Notes: generated by a model from the sequence alone, not told the origin. A stretch of 64,000 nt of DNA from Candidatus Terraquivivens ruidianensis (GCA_023267975.1 JALNLA010000001.1:348421-412420), one strand, 5' to 3'; positions 15,446 to 25,362 are shown, counted from the first letter of the stretch. Program-made: numbers and translations.

Positions 15446-17953
15446 TTAAGAGGGTAGCGCTCTGCTAAGGCTTGAAGCTCGGCTTTTTCGGTATGCTCTT
15501 CTGGCCAGAAGTAGCAGGAGTGCGAAAGGCAGGAATGCTAAAACGTTCTCGGGTATCACGAGGTAGGTGTATTTGCCGGTATATCCCGTGTACATGGTTA
15601 TAGGTACACGTACGACTCTAACACCTCCCGGTAATTCTTCTACTATAAATGACTGGTGTTGGAACCTGAGGTGTATGTAGCAGTTGGTACACGTCGGTAG
15701 GTTCACGGGCACGAAGACATCCTCCTCAAAGTCGCCATAATAAGTACCGCTGAAAGAACCGCTTCCTATTTGTGTGCCCAAGTTGTTGGTATCGGGTGAG
15801 ACATAAACATCAACATAACCTGTCATAAAGCCTTTTTTATTACTCACCCCGGCGAAGTGGAAGACCCAAGTCCCATCGTCTGAATCCTCAAAGTTATAGG
15901 TTGACTCAGACCTCCAATAATAGTATGTAGATGAACTCAAACTTTGGGAACCGGATGGTTGGGTCGTACTCATCGTACCACTTCCTACTGTGGTGCCACC
16001 GTTGGGGTAAAGGTACAGGGTCTGATAAGGCACGTAGGCTTGAGCCTGCTGTATCGGCTGGAAGCTCACGAGAAGCATGAGCGACGTCGTCACGAATAAT
16101 ATGCCAGCCTTCCTCAACATGGAGGAATCTGGGCCGAACCTCGAACCGTAGAAGAGGAGCACTCCCAAGCAAGCAGAAGCCAGGGCAGAGGCCGCATCGT
16201 AGAGCACAAGGGGCCCCATACCGAGGAGAAGCCTTAAGGGAATGTAGGAGGATACTACTGCCACGACGCTGATGAGTAGCCTCGGCATCATGGCTCCGAT
16301 TCGGATGCTTCGGCCCATCAGCCAAACGAGCGTGGCGATTCCCACGGATATGCTGGCCATCAAAATGGCGTACTCGGCCGGTTGTGGTATCCTGCTCCCT
16401 GACCCTTCGATGCTCGTCAGCAAGAGCTTAAGGAGGGCGTAGGCCAAGAAGGAGGATAGGAACGATAGTATTGCGCAGGATACTATCCCTGACCTCTTCT
16501 TCATCGATTGCCTGCCCCTGAAGATTTTCCTGATGATGAACGCAAAGATGCCCTCGGTAATCTTTCCGGTCTTCAGCGTCCTGAACCAAGCAGACTCCTT
16601 TTTACTAAACAGCCCCTTGAGCGCAGCCATTGCCTGAAAGGTTGCCAAGACATGCATGAGCGGAATGAAGGTGAAAGCTCCCTGCCAATGCCTAGACGCC
16701 CTGTACTCTAAGTATAGACCAGTCAGGTTGACGAGTGGTATGGCCATCATGTTGGTGAGCAGTAGCGACCACCCGAAAATCGAGGTCCAGAACGGTATCT
16801 TCACCCTCAGGACTTCCGCAACCAACCATACGACCGTCCCAAGGATGAGGAACAAGCTGCTGAGGTAGTATGGGGATAGGTAGAGAAATTCCAGCTTCTC
16901 CCTCAACGATAAGAACTTGCTCCTAAGTATCTCCATGAAATAACGCTTCACAGCAAAGGTGTGGCCTTCAGCCCATCTTGCCCTCTGCCTAATCAGCGAC
17001 ATAAGGGTGGCGGGGCACTCGGCGGGCGCAGCTGCCAGCTGAGTGTACTTGACCTTGTAACCGTCCCGATAAAGCCTGAGCGTCAAGTCCCAGTCCTCCG
17101 TCAGGCTGTCCCTCCAGCCATACTGGCGTAGTATGTCGGCCCTTATCATGAAGACGCTACCTGATATCATACGCATGCCCAGCATCAAATCGTTCACGAG
17201 CAACCTCTCAACCAAGTAGTTGCCCGCGTACTCGGCGCTCACGGCCTTCGTTATCCAGTTCTCGGAAGCGTTCAGGACGTGCCACTGGTAACCTTGAACT
17301 ACAACGATCTCCCTAGAGCTGTACAGCTCGTCCAACATCTTACGTATGCCTCTGCCGTTCAGTTGACCGTTCTCGTATCCGTTACCGAATTCGTTAAGTA
17401 GCCTCTGGATTATGTCCTTTGGTGGTATGAAGTCTGCATCGAATACAACGACGTACTCCGCCTCATCGCTCATGAACTTGAGCGCCTCACGTAGCGCTCC
17501 ACCTTTGAAGCCGCTCCTACTCTTCCTGTGGATTATCTTCACGCGCGGGTCTTTTTCATAGCGTCTCAATATGGTGGGCGTCGAGTCGGTCGAGTCGTCC
17601 ACGACGATGACCTCGTATTTCGGGTAGTCCAAGGAAAGGAGAGCTTCCATGAGCCTCGCCGCAACCTTCTCTTCGTTGTAGAGGGGTATGTGGATACTCA
17701 CCATCGGATAGTAGCCGTTACCTAAGGGGTCGGTAGTGCCGCCGTTCGTGTTGTGCCCGTTGTGCCTTAACTTTATACCGCCGTTCGTGTGGAATTTGTT
17801 GTTTCCGTTACCGTTGTTTCCATTCCTCTTGAAAAGTATGTAGGCCGTATATGCCAGCGCTAGATAGTACCTTATCGCGTACGTAAAGAAGAGTAAGCCG
17901 AATGCCAGGCTGAAGTACGGTAGTAGCTCAAGCACCTGCAACGCTATCGCCAC
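15446..17953 (-). CDS. Membrane GT2 glycosyltransferase (cellulose synthase-like) with extracellular C-terminal domain and sorting-signal-like tail
   Basis: An 835-residue protein, GTG start. An N-terminal membrane helix (10-40) is followed by an Asn/Gly-rich linker (44-80) and a GT2 domain with VVDDSTDST at 117-125, DAD at 172-174, TED at 285-287 and QRARW at 323-327, the signature of processive synthases. Several membrane segments follow (about 365-460 and 495-660). Then comes a Ser/Thr-rich beta-type domain outside the membrane (about 675-795). The end, VIPENVLAFLPFALLLLL plus ARRAYRKSR, has a short PE motif, a hydrophobic helix and a basic cluster, like PEF-CTERM signals. It overlaps the archaeosortase gene by 26 bases. 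Confidence 0.88.
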   Translation of the reverse strand: MAIALQVLELLPYFSLAFGLLFFTYAIRYYLALAYTAYILFKRNGNNGNGNNKFHTNGGIKLRHNGHNTNGGTTDPLGNGYYPMVSIHIPLYNEEKVAARLMEALLSLDYPKYEVIVVDDSTDSTPTILRRYEKDPRVKIIHRKSRSGFKGGALREALKFMSDEAEYVVVFDADFIPPKDIIQRLLNEFGNGYENGQLNGRGIRKMLDELYSSREIVVVQGYQWHVLNASENWITKAVSAEYAGNYLVERLLVNDLMLGMRMISGSVFMIRADILRQYGWRDSLTEDWDLTLRLYRDGYKVKYTQLAAAPAECPATLMSLIRQRARWAEGHTFAVKRYFMEILRSKFLSLREKLEFLYLSPYYLSSLFLILGTVVWLVAEVLRVKIPFWTSIFGWSLLLTNMMAIPLVNLTGLYLEYRASRHWQGAFTFIPLMHVLATFQAMAALKGLFSKKESAWFRTLKTGKITEGIFAFIIRKIFRGRQSMKKRSGIVSCAILSFLSSFLAYALLKLLLTSIEGSGSRIPQPAEYAILMASISVGIATLVWLMGRSIRIGAMMPRLLISVVAVVSSYIPLRLLLGMGPLVLYDAASALASACLGVLLFYGSRFGPDSSMLRKAGILFVTTSLMLLVSFQPIQQAQAYVPYQTLYLYPNGGTTVGSGTMSTTQPSGSQSLSSSTYYYWRSESTYNFEDSDDGTWVFHFAGVSNKKGFMTGYVDVYVSPDTNNLGTQIGSGSFSGTYYGDFEEDVFVPVNLPTCTNCYIHLRFQHQSFIVEELPGGVRVVRVPITMYTGYTGKYTYLVIPENVLAFLPFALLLLLARRAYRKSRASSLSRALPS

Positions 17954-18488
17954 CAGTGCGCGTGCTGATGAACCAGAAGAGCATGAGCCAGCCGAACGTG
18001 ACGAAGCTACCGAAATAGTCGTGGAATATTATGGCCGGACCTTTTCCAACGTATACGGCTATGAGAGCTACGAGGGCTATCCTAAGTATGTTTACTAGGA
18101 TTGTTCCCTGAAGGCCTACCAAGGTCGTCGTGAGCTTTCCGAGAAGGGATGAGGACGATTCCTTAAGGACGAGGTAGGATATGGCCGAGAATATCACGAT
18201 GCTCTGCCAGCCTATGCAGTTCCAAGCTATGTACAGGGCAATTGCTCCGCCCGGCGCATTTAGGTAAACGATGGGGCCCGACAGCGTAGCCTCGAGCCCG
18301 AAAAGGGCCAGCATGGATGCCGTGAAGCGTGCCACGAGCGGAGCGATGTACGTCTCTATAAACCACCATAGGCCGATCGACTTTATAATCTCCGTGAGAA
18401 ACTCGTTAAAGGTGATGTAAAAAGGCATGATTATAAGGGTAAACGACGCGGCTATGAGAAGTACGGCGTAGCCCCTTTCTTCCCTCAA
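17928..18488 (-). CDS. Archaeosortase/exosortase family transpeptidase
   Basis: A 186-residue multi-pass membrane protein with the exosortase/archaeosortase active-site pattern: Cys91 in WNCIGWQS, Arg136 in VNILRIALV and His156 in FHDYFGSFV. These enzymes cut at a C-terminal tripartite signal of surface proteins and attach the protein to a lipid. It is upstream of and overlaps the GT2 gene, whose own C-terminus resembles such a signal. Similar gene pairs suggest a dedicated enzyme-substrate system. The subfamily is not assigned. Confidence 0.82.
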   Translation of the reverse strand: MREERGYAVLLIAASFTLIIMPFYITFNEFLTEIIKSIGLWWFIETYIAPLVARFTASMLALFGLEATLSGPIVYLNAPGGAIALYIAWNCIGWQSIVIFSAISYLVLKESSSSLLGKLTTTLVGLQGTILVNILRIALVALIAVYVGKGPAIIFHDYFGSFVTFGWLMLFWFISTRTGGDSVAGA

Positions 18489-18587
18489 CGCCGTTTAGCT
18501 CCGTGTTTTTAATACTTAAAAATAAATTTTTCCCTTATATAGTTATGTTAGGAAAAGCATCGGCCCTTATCACGTCTGACGTAGCAA

Positions 18588-18595
18588 TTTATATA
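18588..18595 (+). promoter_or_regulatory. TATA box of the ATP synthase E-A-B operon
   Basis: TTTATATA lies 33-40 bases upstream of the ATG of subunit E and gives a predicted transcript with a very short leader. No other element is obvious between this operon and the divergent archaeosortase gene. Confidence 0.5.
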
Positions 18596-18628
18596 TTCCG
18601 AAACAAGGCAACTAATGCCTGAAAGTGT

Positions 18629-19231
18629 ATGTCGGATGCTTTGGATAAAGTTCTCAAAAAGGTCGCTGAGGAGACCATGATGGAGTGCTTTTCTTTGTTG
18701 GACTCTGCCGAGAAGGATGCCATGGTGCTTTTGGATAGTGAAATGCGTGAGGCCAGCAGCGAGGCTGTGGAAATAATCGAATCGGCCAAGAGGCAGGCCG
18801 AGCTGGAGAGGTCTAGGATACTTAGCGTAGCAGAGGTTGAGGCTAGGAATGAGATGCTCATACTCGTCGAGGAATACGTCAACATGGTCATAGAGCGTGC
18901 CATGGAAAAGCTGAGGCATACTCCAACCATGCCGGATTACAGGGATGCGATGAAAAAGCTACTCCTCGAGGGCCTGAACGCTGTAGGAAGCGACGTAAAG
19001 GTATGGACGAATGCAAGGAGCATAGGCCTGCTGAGGGAGCTGGCCGAAGAGGTCTCTACGAGCACGGGCTTTAAGGTATATGTGGACGATGAAGCAATAG
19101 ACTGCATAGCTGGCTTAAAGGTTAGCAGCTTGGACGGAAAGAGGGTCTTCGACAACACAGTCGAGGGAAGGCTGAGGCGCCTAAGGCCGGTCCTTAGAAG
19201 GGAAGTTGCCAAGCTGCTGGCCATCGAATAA
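18629..19231 (+). CDS. atpE: A-type ATP synthase subunit E
   Basis: A 200-residue peripheral-stalk subunit. A long charged helix (about 1-100, for example SLLDSAEKDAMVLLDSEMREASSEA) is followed by a globular C-terminal head (VKVWTNARSIGLLRELAEE, VYVDDEAIDCIAGLKVSSLDGKRVFDNT, ending RLRPVLRREVAKLL). The DGKRVFDNTVEGRL segment is a hallmark of V/A-ATPase subunit E. First gene of the E-A-B operon. Confidence 0.9.
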   Translation: MSDALDKVLKKVAEETMMECFSLLDSAEKDAMVLLDSEMREASSEAVEIIESAKRQAELERSRILSVAEVEARNEMLILVEEYVNMVIERAMEKLRHTPTMPDYRDAMKKLLLEGLNAVGSDVKVWTNARSIGLLRELAEEVSTSTGFKVYVDDEAIDCIAGLKVSSLDGKRVFDNTVEGRLRRLRPVLRREVAKLLAIE

Positions 19232-19273
19232 GATATTAATACGAATGGATGCGGCTAAGTGGGTGGACGTTTT

Positions 19274-21058
19274 ATGGGTATCGAAGGCAAGATAATATGG
19301 GTTGCAGGACCAGCGGTAAAGGCAGATGGTATGCTCGGCGCGAAAATGTACGAGACCGTTTACGTCGGCGAGGAGAGGCTCATAGGCGAGATAATAAGGT
19401 TGACAGGAGACGTCGCCTTCGTACAGGTTTACGAGAACACTAGCGGGCTCTCGCCAGGAGAGCCTGTTTATGGTACTGGACAACCGCTCTCGGTCATGCT
19501 TGGCCCTGGAATAATAGGAAGCATCTACGACGGAGTTCAGAGACCCTTGGATAGGATTGCGTCTGCCATCGGGCCATTCGTGAAGAGAGGGGTCCAAGCC
19601 CCTCCGCTACCGTTCGAGAAGAGGTGGAGGTTTAAGCCTCTCGTAAAGAAAGGAGATGTGCTCAGCCCAGGAGACTTTGTAGGCGTGGTCCAAGAGACGC
19701 CTTTAGTTGAGTGCAGGATAATGGTGCCACCCGACAGCAAGGGCGGAGAGGTGGTTCACATAGCGGAAGAGGGAGACTACACGGTCGAGGATACTGTTGC
19801 AGTACTCTCTAAAAGTGGAGTAAACGAGGAGATAAAGCTGTACCATCGCTGGCCTGTCAGGACGCCGAGACCCTTCAAGAGGAGGCTTAGTCCGGAGGTA
19901 CCGCTCATCACTGGCCAAAGGGTCATAGACACATTCTTCCCGATGGCAAAGGGAGGAACCGGATGCATACCCGGAGCATTCGGGACAGGCAAGACTGTCA
20001 TGCTACACAACCTCGCCAAATGGAGCGACGCCAAAGTGATATTCCACGTGGGCTGCGGCGAGAGAGGGAACGAGGAGGCAGAAGTCCTGACGAAGTTCCC
20101 GGAGCTTACAGACCCTTACAGCGGAAGACCTCTCATGGAAAGGACGGCGCTGATAGCCAACACGAGCAACATGCCCGTGGCCGCGAGGGAAGCTAGCATA
20201 TACACCGGGGTCACCATGGCCGAGTTCTACAGGGACATGGGATACGACGTGCTCTTGGTTGCGGATTCGACGAGCAGATGGGCTGAGGCGCTGAGGGAGA
20301 TAAGCGGTAGGCTCGAGGAGATGCCTGCAGAGGAGGGCTATCCAAGTTACCTCGCCAGTAGGCTTGCCGAGTTCTACGAAAGGGCTGGAAGGGTTGAGAC
20401 GTTCGGAAGACCAGAAAGAATCGGGAGCGTCACGCTGATAGGCGCCGTCAGCCCGCCTGGCGGTGACTTCACGGAGCCGGTGACTACGCACACGATGCGC
20501 TTCATAAGGACCTTCTGGGGCCTCGACCCAAACTTGGCGTACAGCAGACACTATCCAGCCATCAACTGGATAACGAGCTACTCGGGATACGTCGAAACCG
20601 TCAAGGTATACTGGGAGTCCCAGGTAAGCAAGGAGTGGTCTGAGCTCAGGTCCTACGTTTACTCCATACTACAAAGGGAGGAGGAGCTCTTAGAGATAGT
20701 GAGGCTCCTTGGACCAGAGGCCCTGCCCGACGAGGAGAAGCTTTTGCTGGACGTAGCCAGGATGGTAAGGGAGGGCTTCCTGCAGCAGAGCGCTTACGAC
20801 GAAATGGATGCCTACTGCGACGTGAGAAAGCAGGTCAAGCTACTCGGGCTTTTCGCAGAGTTCCACAAACTGGCGGTAGATGCTCTCAAGCGGGGTGTGC
20901 CCTTGAAGAGCATAAGGGGTATGCCGATAATATTCAGGCTCATCAGGGCTAAGTCTGAGGTCAGGAACGATGAGGTCGAGAAACTCGACGCGTTGCTCGA
21001 GACGATGAGGTCTGCGTTCGAGAAGCTCATGGCTGAGGAGGTCGTGGCGGTGAGATGA
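19274..21058 (+). CDS. atpA: A-type ATP synthase catalytic subunit A
   Basis: About 594 residues. It carries the catalytic nucleotide site with P-loop [11 protein letters not shown], the long non-homologous insertion of A/V subunits before it, [28 protein letters not shown] and [26 protein letters not shown]. No intein is present at the P-loop, where archaeal A subunits often carry one. The chosen start [15 protein letters not shown] follows GGTGG; the frame is open a further 15 bases upstream. The subunit B gene overlaps its end by 4 bases. Confidence 0.97.
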   Translation: MGIEGKIIWVAGPAVKADGMLGAKMYETVYVGEERLIGEIIRLTGDVAFVQVYENTSGLSPGEPVYGTGQPLSVMLGPGIIGSIYDGVQRPLDRIASAIGPFVKRGVQAPPLPFEKRWRFKPLVKKGDVLSPGDFVGVVQETPLVECRIMVPPDSKGGEVVHIAEEGDYTVEDTVAVLSKSGVNEEIKLYHRWPVRTPRPFKRRLSPEVPLITGQRVIDTFFPMAKGGTGCIPGAFGTGKTVMLHNLAKWSDAKVIFHVGCGERGNEEAEVLTKFPELTDPYSGRPLMERTALIANTSNMPVAAREASIYTGVTMAEFYRDMGYDVLLVADSTSRWAEALREISGRLEEMPAEEGYPSYLASRLAEFYERAGRVETFGRPERIGSVTLIGAVSPPGGDFTEPVTTHTMRFIRTFWGLDPNLAYSRHYPAINWITSYSGYVETVKVYWESQVSKEWSELRSYVYSILQREEELLEIVRLLGPEALPDEEKLLLDVARMVREGFLQQSAYDEMDAYCDVRKQVKLLGLFAEFHKLAVDALKRGVPLKSIRGMPIIFRLIRAKSEVRNDEVEKLDALLETMRSAFEKLMAEEVVAVR

Positions 21059-22470
21059 GCTTGAGCAAGGACAAGAGGTCAACGCCAGCTGGCCTGACGT
21101 ACGGAACGATCAGCGAAATAAAAGGCCCACTCATGATAATAGAAGGCGTGACGAAGGCATCTTACGATGAGCTCGTGGAGATAGAGACGAGGGAAGGCGA
21201 GAGACGCCTGGCAAGGGTTCTTGAGGTCGGAATGGGCAAAGCAGTTGTACAAGTCTTCGAGGGGACGCATGGTCTATCAATAGAGGGCACGGTCGCGAGG
21301 TTCTTGGGCAGGGTCATGGAGCTTGGCGTATCGGAGGATATGCTCGGCAGGACCTTCGATGGACTCGGAAGACCGCTCGACGGGTTACCGGAGCCGATAC
21401 CGAGGGAGTTCAGGGACGTGAACGGTGAGCCAATTAACCCCGAGAGACGCGATTATCCGAGCGACTTCATACAGACAGGCATGTCAGCAATAGATGGAAT
21501 GAACTCGCTTGTCAGAGGCCAGAAGCTACCGATATTCTCCGGCGCTGGCTTGCCGCACAACATGCTGGCCGCGCAGATAGCTAGGCAGGCGACGGTTCCC
21601 GGCAAGGAAGAGGAATTTGCGGTTGTGTTCGCAGCCATAGGCGTCCAGAACGATGAGGCGAGGTTCTTCAAGGAGAGTCTCGAGAAGAGCGGAGCGATAT
21701 CTAGGAGCGCCCTCTTCCTAAACTTGGCGGACGACCCGGCAATAGAGAGAATCATAACGCCGAGGATAGCGCTGACGCTTGCCGAGTATCTTGCTTTCTG
21801 GCACGACTACCACGTACTCGTAATCTTGACGGATATTACCAACTACTGCGAAAGCCTGCGGGAGATAAGCGCCGCGAGGGAAGAGGTTCCAGGAAGGAAG
21901 GGATATCCAGGATACATGTACACGGATCTTGCCTCGAACTACGAGAGGGCCGGAAGGATAAAAGGCAAGAAGGGCAGCGTGACGCAGATGCCCATACTGA
22001 GCATGCCGAGCGACGACATCACGCACCCAATACCAGACCTAACGGGCTACATCACGGAAGGCCAGATAGTTCTGAGCAGGGAGCTCTACAGGAAGGGAAT
22101 ATACCCGCCGATAAACGTGCTAATGTCTCTGAGTAGACTGATGGGACCCGGAATCATCGCCGAGAAAAGGACGAGGGCTGACCACGGTGACGTGAGCAAC
22201 CAGCTTTATGCAGCCTACTCAAGGGCTGTTCAGTTAAGAGCCTTGGCTGAGATAGTGGGAAGGTCTGGTTTATCTGCAACCGACATAAAGTATCTGGAGT
22301 TCGGTGACCTATTCGAGCAAAGGTTCTTAAAGCAGGGCTATGACGAGAACAGGTCTTTGGATGACACGTTGGAAATAGCTTGGGATATACTCTCGAGCCT
22401 GCCGGAGCAGGAGCTGACGAAGATAAAGGAAGAGCATATCCACAAATACTACAAAGCAAAGAGCAGATGA
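21055..22470 (+). CDS. atpB: A-type ATP synthase regulatory subunit B
   Basis: A 471-residue non-catalytic nucleotide-binding subunit. It shows [18 protein letters not shown] at the N-terminus, [31 protein letters not shown] in place of a functional P-loop, and the [24 protein letters not shown] segment of the family (here [20 protein letters not shown]). Length is normal. It is the last gene of the E-A-B operon; subunit D, its usual follower, lies at 35.2-35.8 kb on the other strand. Confidence 0.97.
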   Translation: MSLSKDKRSTPAGLTYGTISEIKGPLMIIEGVTKASYDELVEIETREGERRLARVLEVGMGKAVVQVFEGTHGLSIEGTVARFLGRVMELGVSEDMLGRTFDGLGRPLDGLPEPIPREFRDVNGEPINPERRDYPSDFIQTGMSAIDGMNSLVRGQKLPIFSGAGLPHNMLAAQIARQATVPGKEEEFAVVFAAIGVQNDEARFFKESLEKSGAISRSALFLNLADDPAIERIITPRIALTLAEYLAFWHDYHVLVILTDITNYCESLREISAAREEVPGRKGYPGYMYTDLASNYERAGRIKGKKGSVTQMPILSMPSDDITHPIPDLTGYITEGQIVLSRELYRKGIYPPINVLMSLSRLMGPGIIAEKRTRADHGDVSNQLYAAYSRAVQLRALAEIVGRSGLSATDIKYLEFGDLFEQRFLKQGYDENRSLDDTLEIAWDILSSLPEQELTKIKEEHIHKYYKAKSR

Positions 22471-22588
22471 TAAGCTCAGTTTTGGTATCGGCCTAAAGCT
22501 ATCATACGACGCACGGTTCCTATGTAAACTACGTAATTTAATTCGGTTAGCCTTTTTACAGGTCGAATCTAAGTAACCCAAGGTAAGC

Positions 22589-23446
22589 ATGTCAGAAGCA
22601 AAGGAAGGCCGCAAGAGCTTAAGCAAGACCGTTGCGCTTATCGCGATCTGTGCTGCGCTCTACGCAGCCGCAGCGGCTGCTACCTCGCCGATACCCACTC
22701 CTTGGGGTGTAGGCCATTTCAGGCCAGGCGTCATAGTACCTGCTTTGTTCGCATTAATCTCCACACCTCTCGTAGCCGGAACAGGTGCCGCGATAGGAAC
22801 ATTCATGGCCAGCTTCATCCTCGCCACGTTTGGCCTAAGCAACCCGGCTCTGAGCTTGGTGTCGGGCGTTCCCGGGAACCTCGTTGGCTTCTACTTATTG
22901 GGCTGGTTACTATCTAAGGGCAGAACATGGCGTTCCTTCGTTTCCAGTAGCATCGTATCCCTATTCGTCGGGAACTTCATAGCGGCGACCGGTGTGACGG
23001 CGTACTTCTCCTTCGTCGTGCCAACTTGGGCGGCATGGACGATTAATGAGAAGCTTCTTACGATACTCGGCCTCACATTATTCTGGATGGTTACGATGAT
23101 TCCGTTCGTCGTTGCCCTAGTGCCTCCGCTCTACAGAGGGATAGCGCCGATCGTATCGGAGAGGTTTGCCACGGCCGTGAGGTCCGAGGTTTTCGGCAAC
23201 GACAAGCCTAGGGACCTACTATACAACTCGGTCATGATATTCTTGCTATTCGTGGCCATTTATGTGGGCGTGGTTATGACGCCCTTCGGTGACGCCATCT
23301 TTAGCAAGGTCATCAGGCCCGAATACATCTTTTGGGTCAAGAACCTGTTCATAATAGCAGGTGGTACCGTGCTGGCGTTCGGGTTGACAGCGTCGTTCTT
23401 CATGGGCAAGAAGTTGTCCCCGGAAAGCATCGGACGGAGAATCTAA
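22589..23446 (+). CDS. ECF-transporter S-component-like membrane protein
   Basis: A 285-residue protein with about seven hydrophobic segments (VALIAICAALYAAAAAATSPI, FRPGVIVPALFALISTPLVAGTGAAIG, ALSLVSGVPGNLVGFYLLGWL and three later ones). The N-terminal alanine-rich helix, the GHFRPG motif and the PLVAGTGAAIGTF segment resemble substrate-capture (S) components of ECF vitamin/metal transporters. No ATPase or T component is nearby, so it would use shared modules. The substrate is unknown. Confidence 0.6.
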   Translation: MSEAKEGRKSLSKTVALIAICAALYAAAAAATSPIPTPWGVGHFRPGVIVPALFALISTPLVAGTGAAIGTFMASFILATFGLSNPALSLVSGVPGNLVGFYLLGWLLSKGRTWRSFVSSSIVSLFVGNFIAATGVTAYFSFVVPTWAAWTINEKLLTILGLTLFWMVTMIPFVVALVPPLYRGIAPIVSERFATAVRSEVFGNDKPRDLLYNSVMIFLLFVAIYVGVVMTPFGDAIFSKVIRPEYIFWVKNLFIIAGGTVLAFGLTASFFMGKKLSPESIGRRI

Positions 23447-23502
23447 AGCATCGCGTCTTTAAGGGTTATTTAGAAGAAGCTCAAAACGGTTAGCGAAAGA
23501 CA

Positions 23503-23609
23503 GGGGCCGTGGTCTAGCGGTATGACGCGCTCGCATAAGGCCGCCCTCACGGCACCTCGATATGGCTGGGAAACGGCGGAGGTCGTGGGTTCGAACCCCA
23601 CCGGCCCCA
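23503..23609 (+). tRNA. tRNA-Val (CAC) with two introns
   Basis: Acceptor GGGGCCG (23503-23509) pairs with CGGCCCC (23602-23608) and the T arm is GTGGG-TTCGAAC-CCCAC. The anticodon stem CCGCC (23541-23545) pairs with GGCGG (23575-23579); the loop starts CTCACG, giving anticodon CAC. Two insertions must be removed. A 13-base one (23527-23539) lies between positions 25 and 26. It is supported by a bulge-helix-bulge: GCGG/CCGC outer helix, TATG/CATA central helix and 3-base bulges. A 22-base one (23552-23573) lies at 37/38 and has a less regular 3' bulge. The mature length is 72 bases; CCA is not encoded. Confidence 0.85.
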
Positions 23610-23695
23610 TCCACGCGAACATTACGAAGAACCTCAGAAATATATCGAGTGAAGGTTAGAAAAACTAAAATCAAGTTGTTTACACATACCTTACC

Positions 23696-24574
23696 ATGAG
23701 TTTTGTCGGTTTCATAGGTCTCGGGCTTATGGGAAAGCCCATGGCGAGTAGGTTGCTGAAAGCTGGATATGAGGTGGTGGTGCATAATCGGAGCCCTAAG
23801 CCCGTGGAGGAGCTTGTCGCGTTGGGCGCCCTTCCCGCATCGTCACCTCGTGAGGTGGCTGAGCGGTCGGAGTTTATTATCACGATGCTACCTGACAATC
23901 CCGATGTACGTTCGGTCATCGCTGGGACCAACGGCGTAATCGAGGGAGTTAGAAAGGGTATGGTTGTTATCGACATGTCCACGATCTCGCCCTCTCTTGT
24001 TCGGGAGCTCCATAAGATGTTGGCCGATAAGGACGTAGATCTTCTCGATGCGCCAGTATCTGGAAGTACGATGGCCGCAGAGGCTGGTACCCTTACCATC
24101 ATGGTTGGTGGAAAGCAGGAGGCCTACGAGCGAGCTCTACCGCTTTTCAGGGCTATGGGTGACAAAATCTTTTACATGGGCGACCCGGGAATGGGAGCTT
24201 ACACCAAGCTTTGTAACCAGATAGCTGTTGGCCTCAACCTCCTCGCAACCTGTGAGGTCCTCCTCTTAGCCAAAAAGGTCGGCTTAGACCAGCAGAAGGT
24301 TATCGAAGTCCTCAGCACCGGCGCGGGCAACTCTTGGCAACTCACCACACTCGGTCCACGAATTATAAAGCGTGACTTCAGGCCTGGCTTCAAGGTTCAG
24401 CACTTACGGAAAGACTTACGCATCATTCGGGAGATTGCCGAGCAGCTTGGTCTACCGTTGATTGGTATCAGCTCGGTGGCCGAACTTGTCAAAGCTTTAG
24501 ACCAGAAAGGACACGGGACCGATGGAACTCAATCGCTAATAACGTTACTGGAAGAGTTGGCCGGTATGGGGTAG
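23696..24574 (+). CDS. 3-hydroxyisobutyrate dehydrogenase family oxidoreductase
   Basis: A 292-residue beta-hydroxyacid dehydrogenase. The N-terminal Rossmann motif is VGFIGLGLMGKPMASRLLKAGYEV, with VVHNRSPKP after it (the Arg favours NADPH). Substrate-binding DAPVSGSTMAAEAGTLTIMVGG is at about 120-142, and the catalytic Lys lies in GAYTKLCNQIAVGLN. It oxidises small 3-hydroxyacids or reduces semialdehydes such as tartronate or succinic semialdehyde. The exact substrate is undetermined. It stands alone after the tRNA-Val gene. Confidence 0.9.
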   Translation: MSFVGFIGLGLMGKPMASRLLKAGYEVVVHNRSPKPVEELVALGALPASSPREVAERSEFIITMLPDNPDVRSVIAGTNGVIEGVRKGMVVIDMSTISPSLVRELHKMLADKDVDLLDAPVSGSTMAAEAGTLTIMVGGKQEAYERALPLFRAMGDKIFYMGDPGMGAYTKLCNQIAVGLNLLATCEVLLLAKKVGLDQQKVIEVLSTGAGNSWQLTTLGPRIIKRDFRPGFKVQHLRKDLRIIREIAEQLGLPLIGISSVAELVKALDQKGHGTDGTQSLITLLEELAGMG

Positions 24575-24708
24575 CCGCATTTTTATCCTCAGATACCTGA
24601 GCGAAGGTTCTGTTCAGGCTAAGATAAAGGTTTGAAGACATGTTAATTTTAGGACCGATTTGCTAAGAATAAAGCTTGGCCTGATCGAAACTTTGCCTGA
24701 ATAAACTT

Positions 24709-24870
24709 TTAGCGCTTTATCTCTCGCCTCTTCCACCTGAGATTCCTACTTCTGCACTTTCTGCACTTTTCTGCGGAGGCCGGATTCCTTACGCCGCAAT
24801 TTCTGCATATCTTCACGTAGAGCTTGCGTCTCTGGGCCAGCTGTAGTAGCTCGGTATCCCTTATAGGCAT
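24709..24870 (-). CDS. rpl40e: Large ribosomal subunit protein L40e
   Basis: A 53-residue protein starting MPIRDTELLQLAQRRKLYV. It has a single zinc ribbon (CRNCGVRNPASAEKCRKC) and a basic tail RNLRWKRREIKR, exactly the archaeal L40e layout. A longer reading from 24894 is open, but the MPI start matches the family. No ubiquitin-like fusion is present. It runs divergently from alba. Confidence 0.93.
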   Translation of the reverse strand: MPIRDTELLQLAQRRKLYVKICRNCGVRNPASAEKCRKCRSRNLRWKRREIKR

Positions 24871-25016
24871 GTCAGCGGTTGCCCCTAAAGCCACTAAATA
24901 AGGCCTTTCTTAAACTTTATTCTTTCAGCAAGCCCATATCCTCGGGGAAAGTATTTATTTAGGGCTCAGAAGATATCCTCAGTAGTCCCGCTAGTAGAAA
25001 AATACTGGTGAGTAAA

Positions 25017-25298
25017 ATGTCAAAGGAGCAACCGGCGTCTACGATACTCGTAGGGAAGAAGCCTCTGATGAACTACGTGTTCGCGTGCTTGACGAGTCTT
25101 CAGAGCGGTTCTAATAACCTAGTCGTAAAGGCCAGGGGACGGGCGATAAGCAAGGCGGTCGACCTAGTCCAGATACTTCAGCAAAGGTTCCACAAAGACT
25201 TGAAGATAACGGACATAAAGATAGGTACTGAGCAGGTAACGGGTCAGGACAACCGGACGGTAAACGTGAGCACGATAGAGATCAGCATAAGCAGGTAG
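25017..25298 (+). CDS. alba: Alba DNA/RNA-binding chromatin protein
   Basis: A 93-residue Alba (Sac10b) protein with ILVGKKPLMNYVFACLTSL, VVKARGRAISKAVDLVQIL and the beta-hairpin arm region DIKIGTEQVTGQDNRTVNVSTIEISI. The lysine in VGKKP corresponds to the acetylatable, DNA-contacting lysine. ATG at 25017 is preferred because GGTGAG lies just upstream; that GTG at 25008 is itself the ribosome-binding site. A TATA-like AGTATTTATTTA is at about 24951-24962. Confidence 0.95.
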   Translation: MSKEQPASTILVGKKPLMNYVFACLTSLQSGSNNLVVKARGRAISKAVDLVQILQQRFHKDLKITDIKIGTEQVTGQDNRTVNVSTIEISISR

Positions 25299-25362
25299 CC
25301 GACATCCCGGCGACTAGAAAATGGGTAGTCATGCCGCAGCGGGCTACTTGGTGGTGTGCAGG

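Noticed and set aside
19274..21058. Intein in ATP synthase subunit A
   Set aside because: The P-loop region GAFGTGKT is continuous and length is normal; no intein present.
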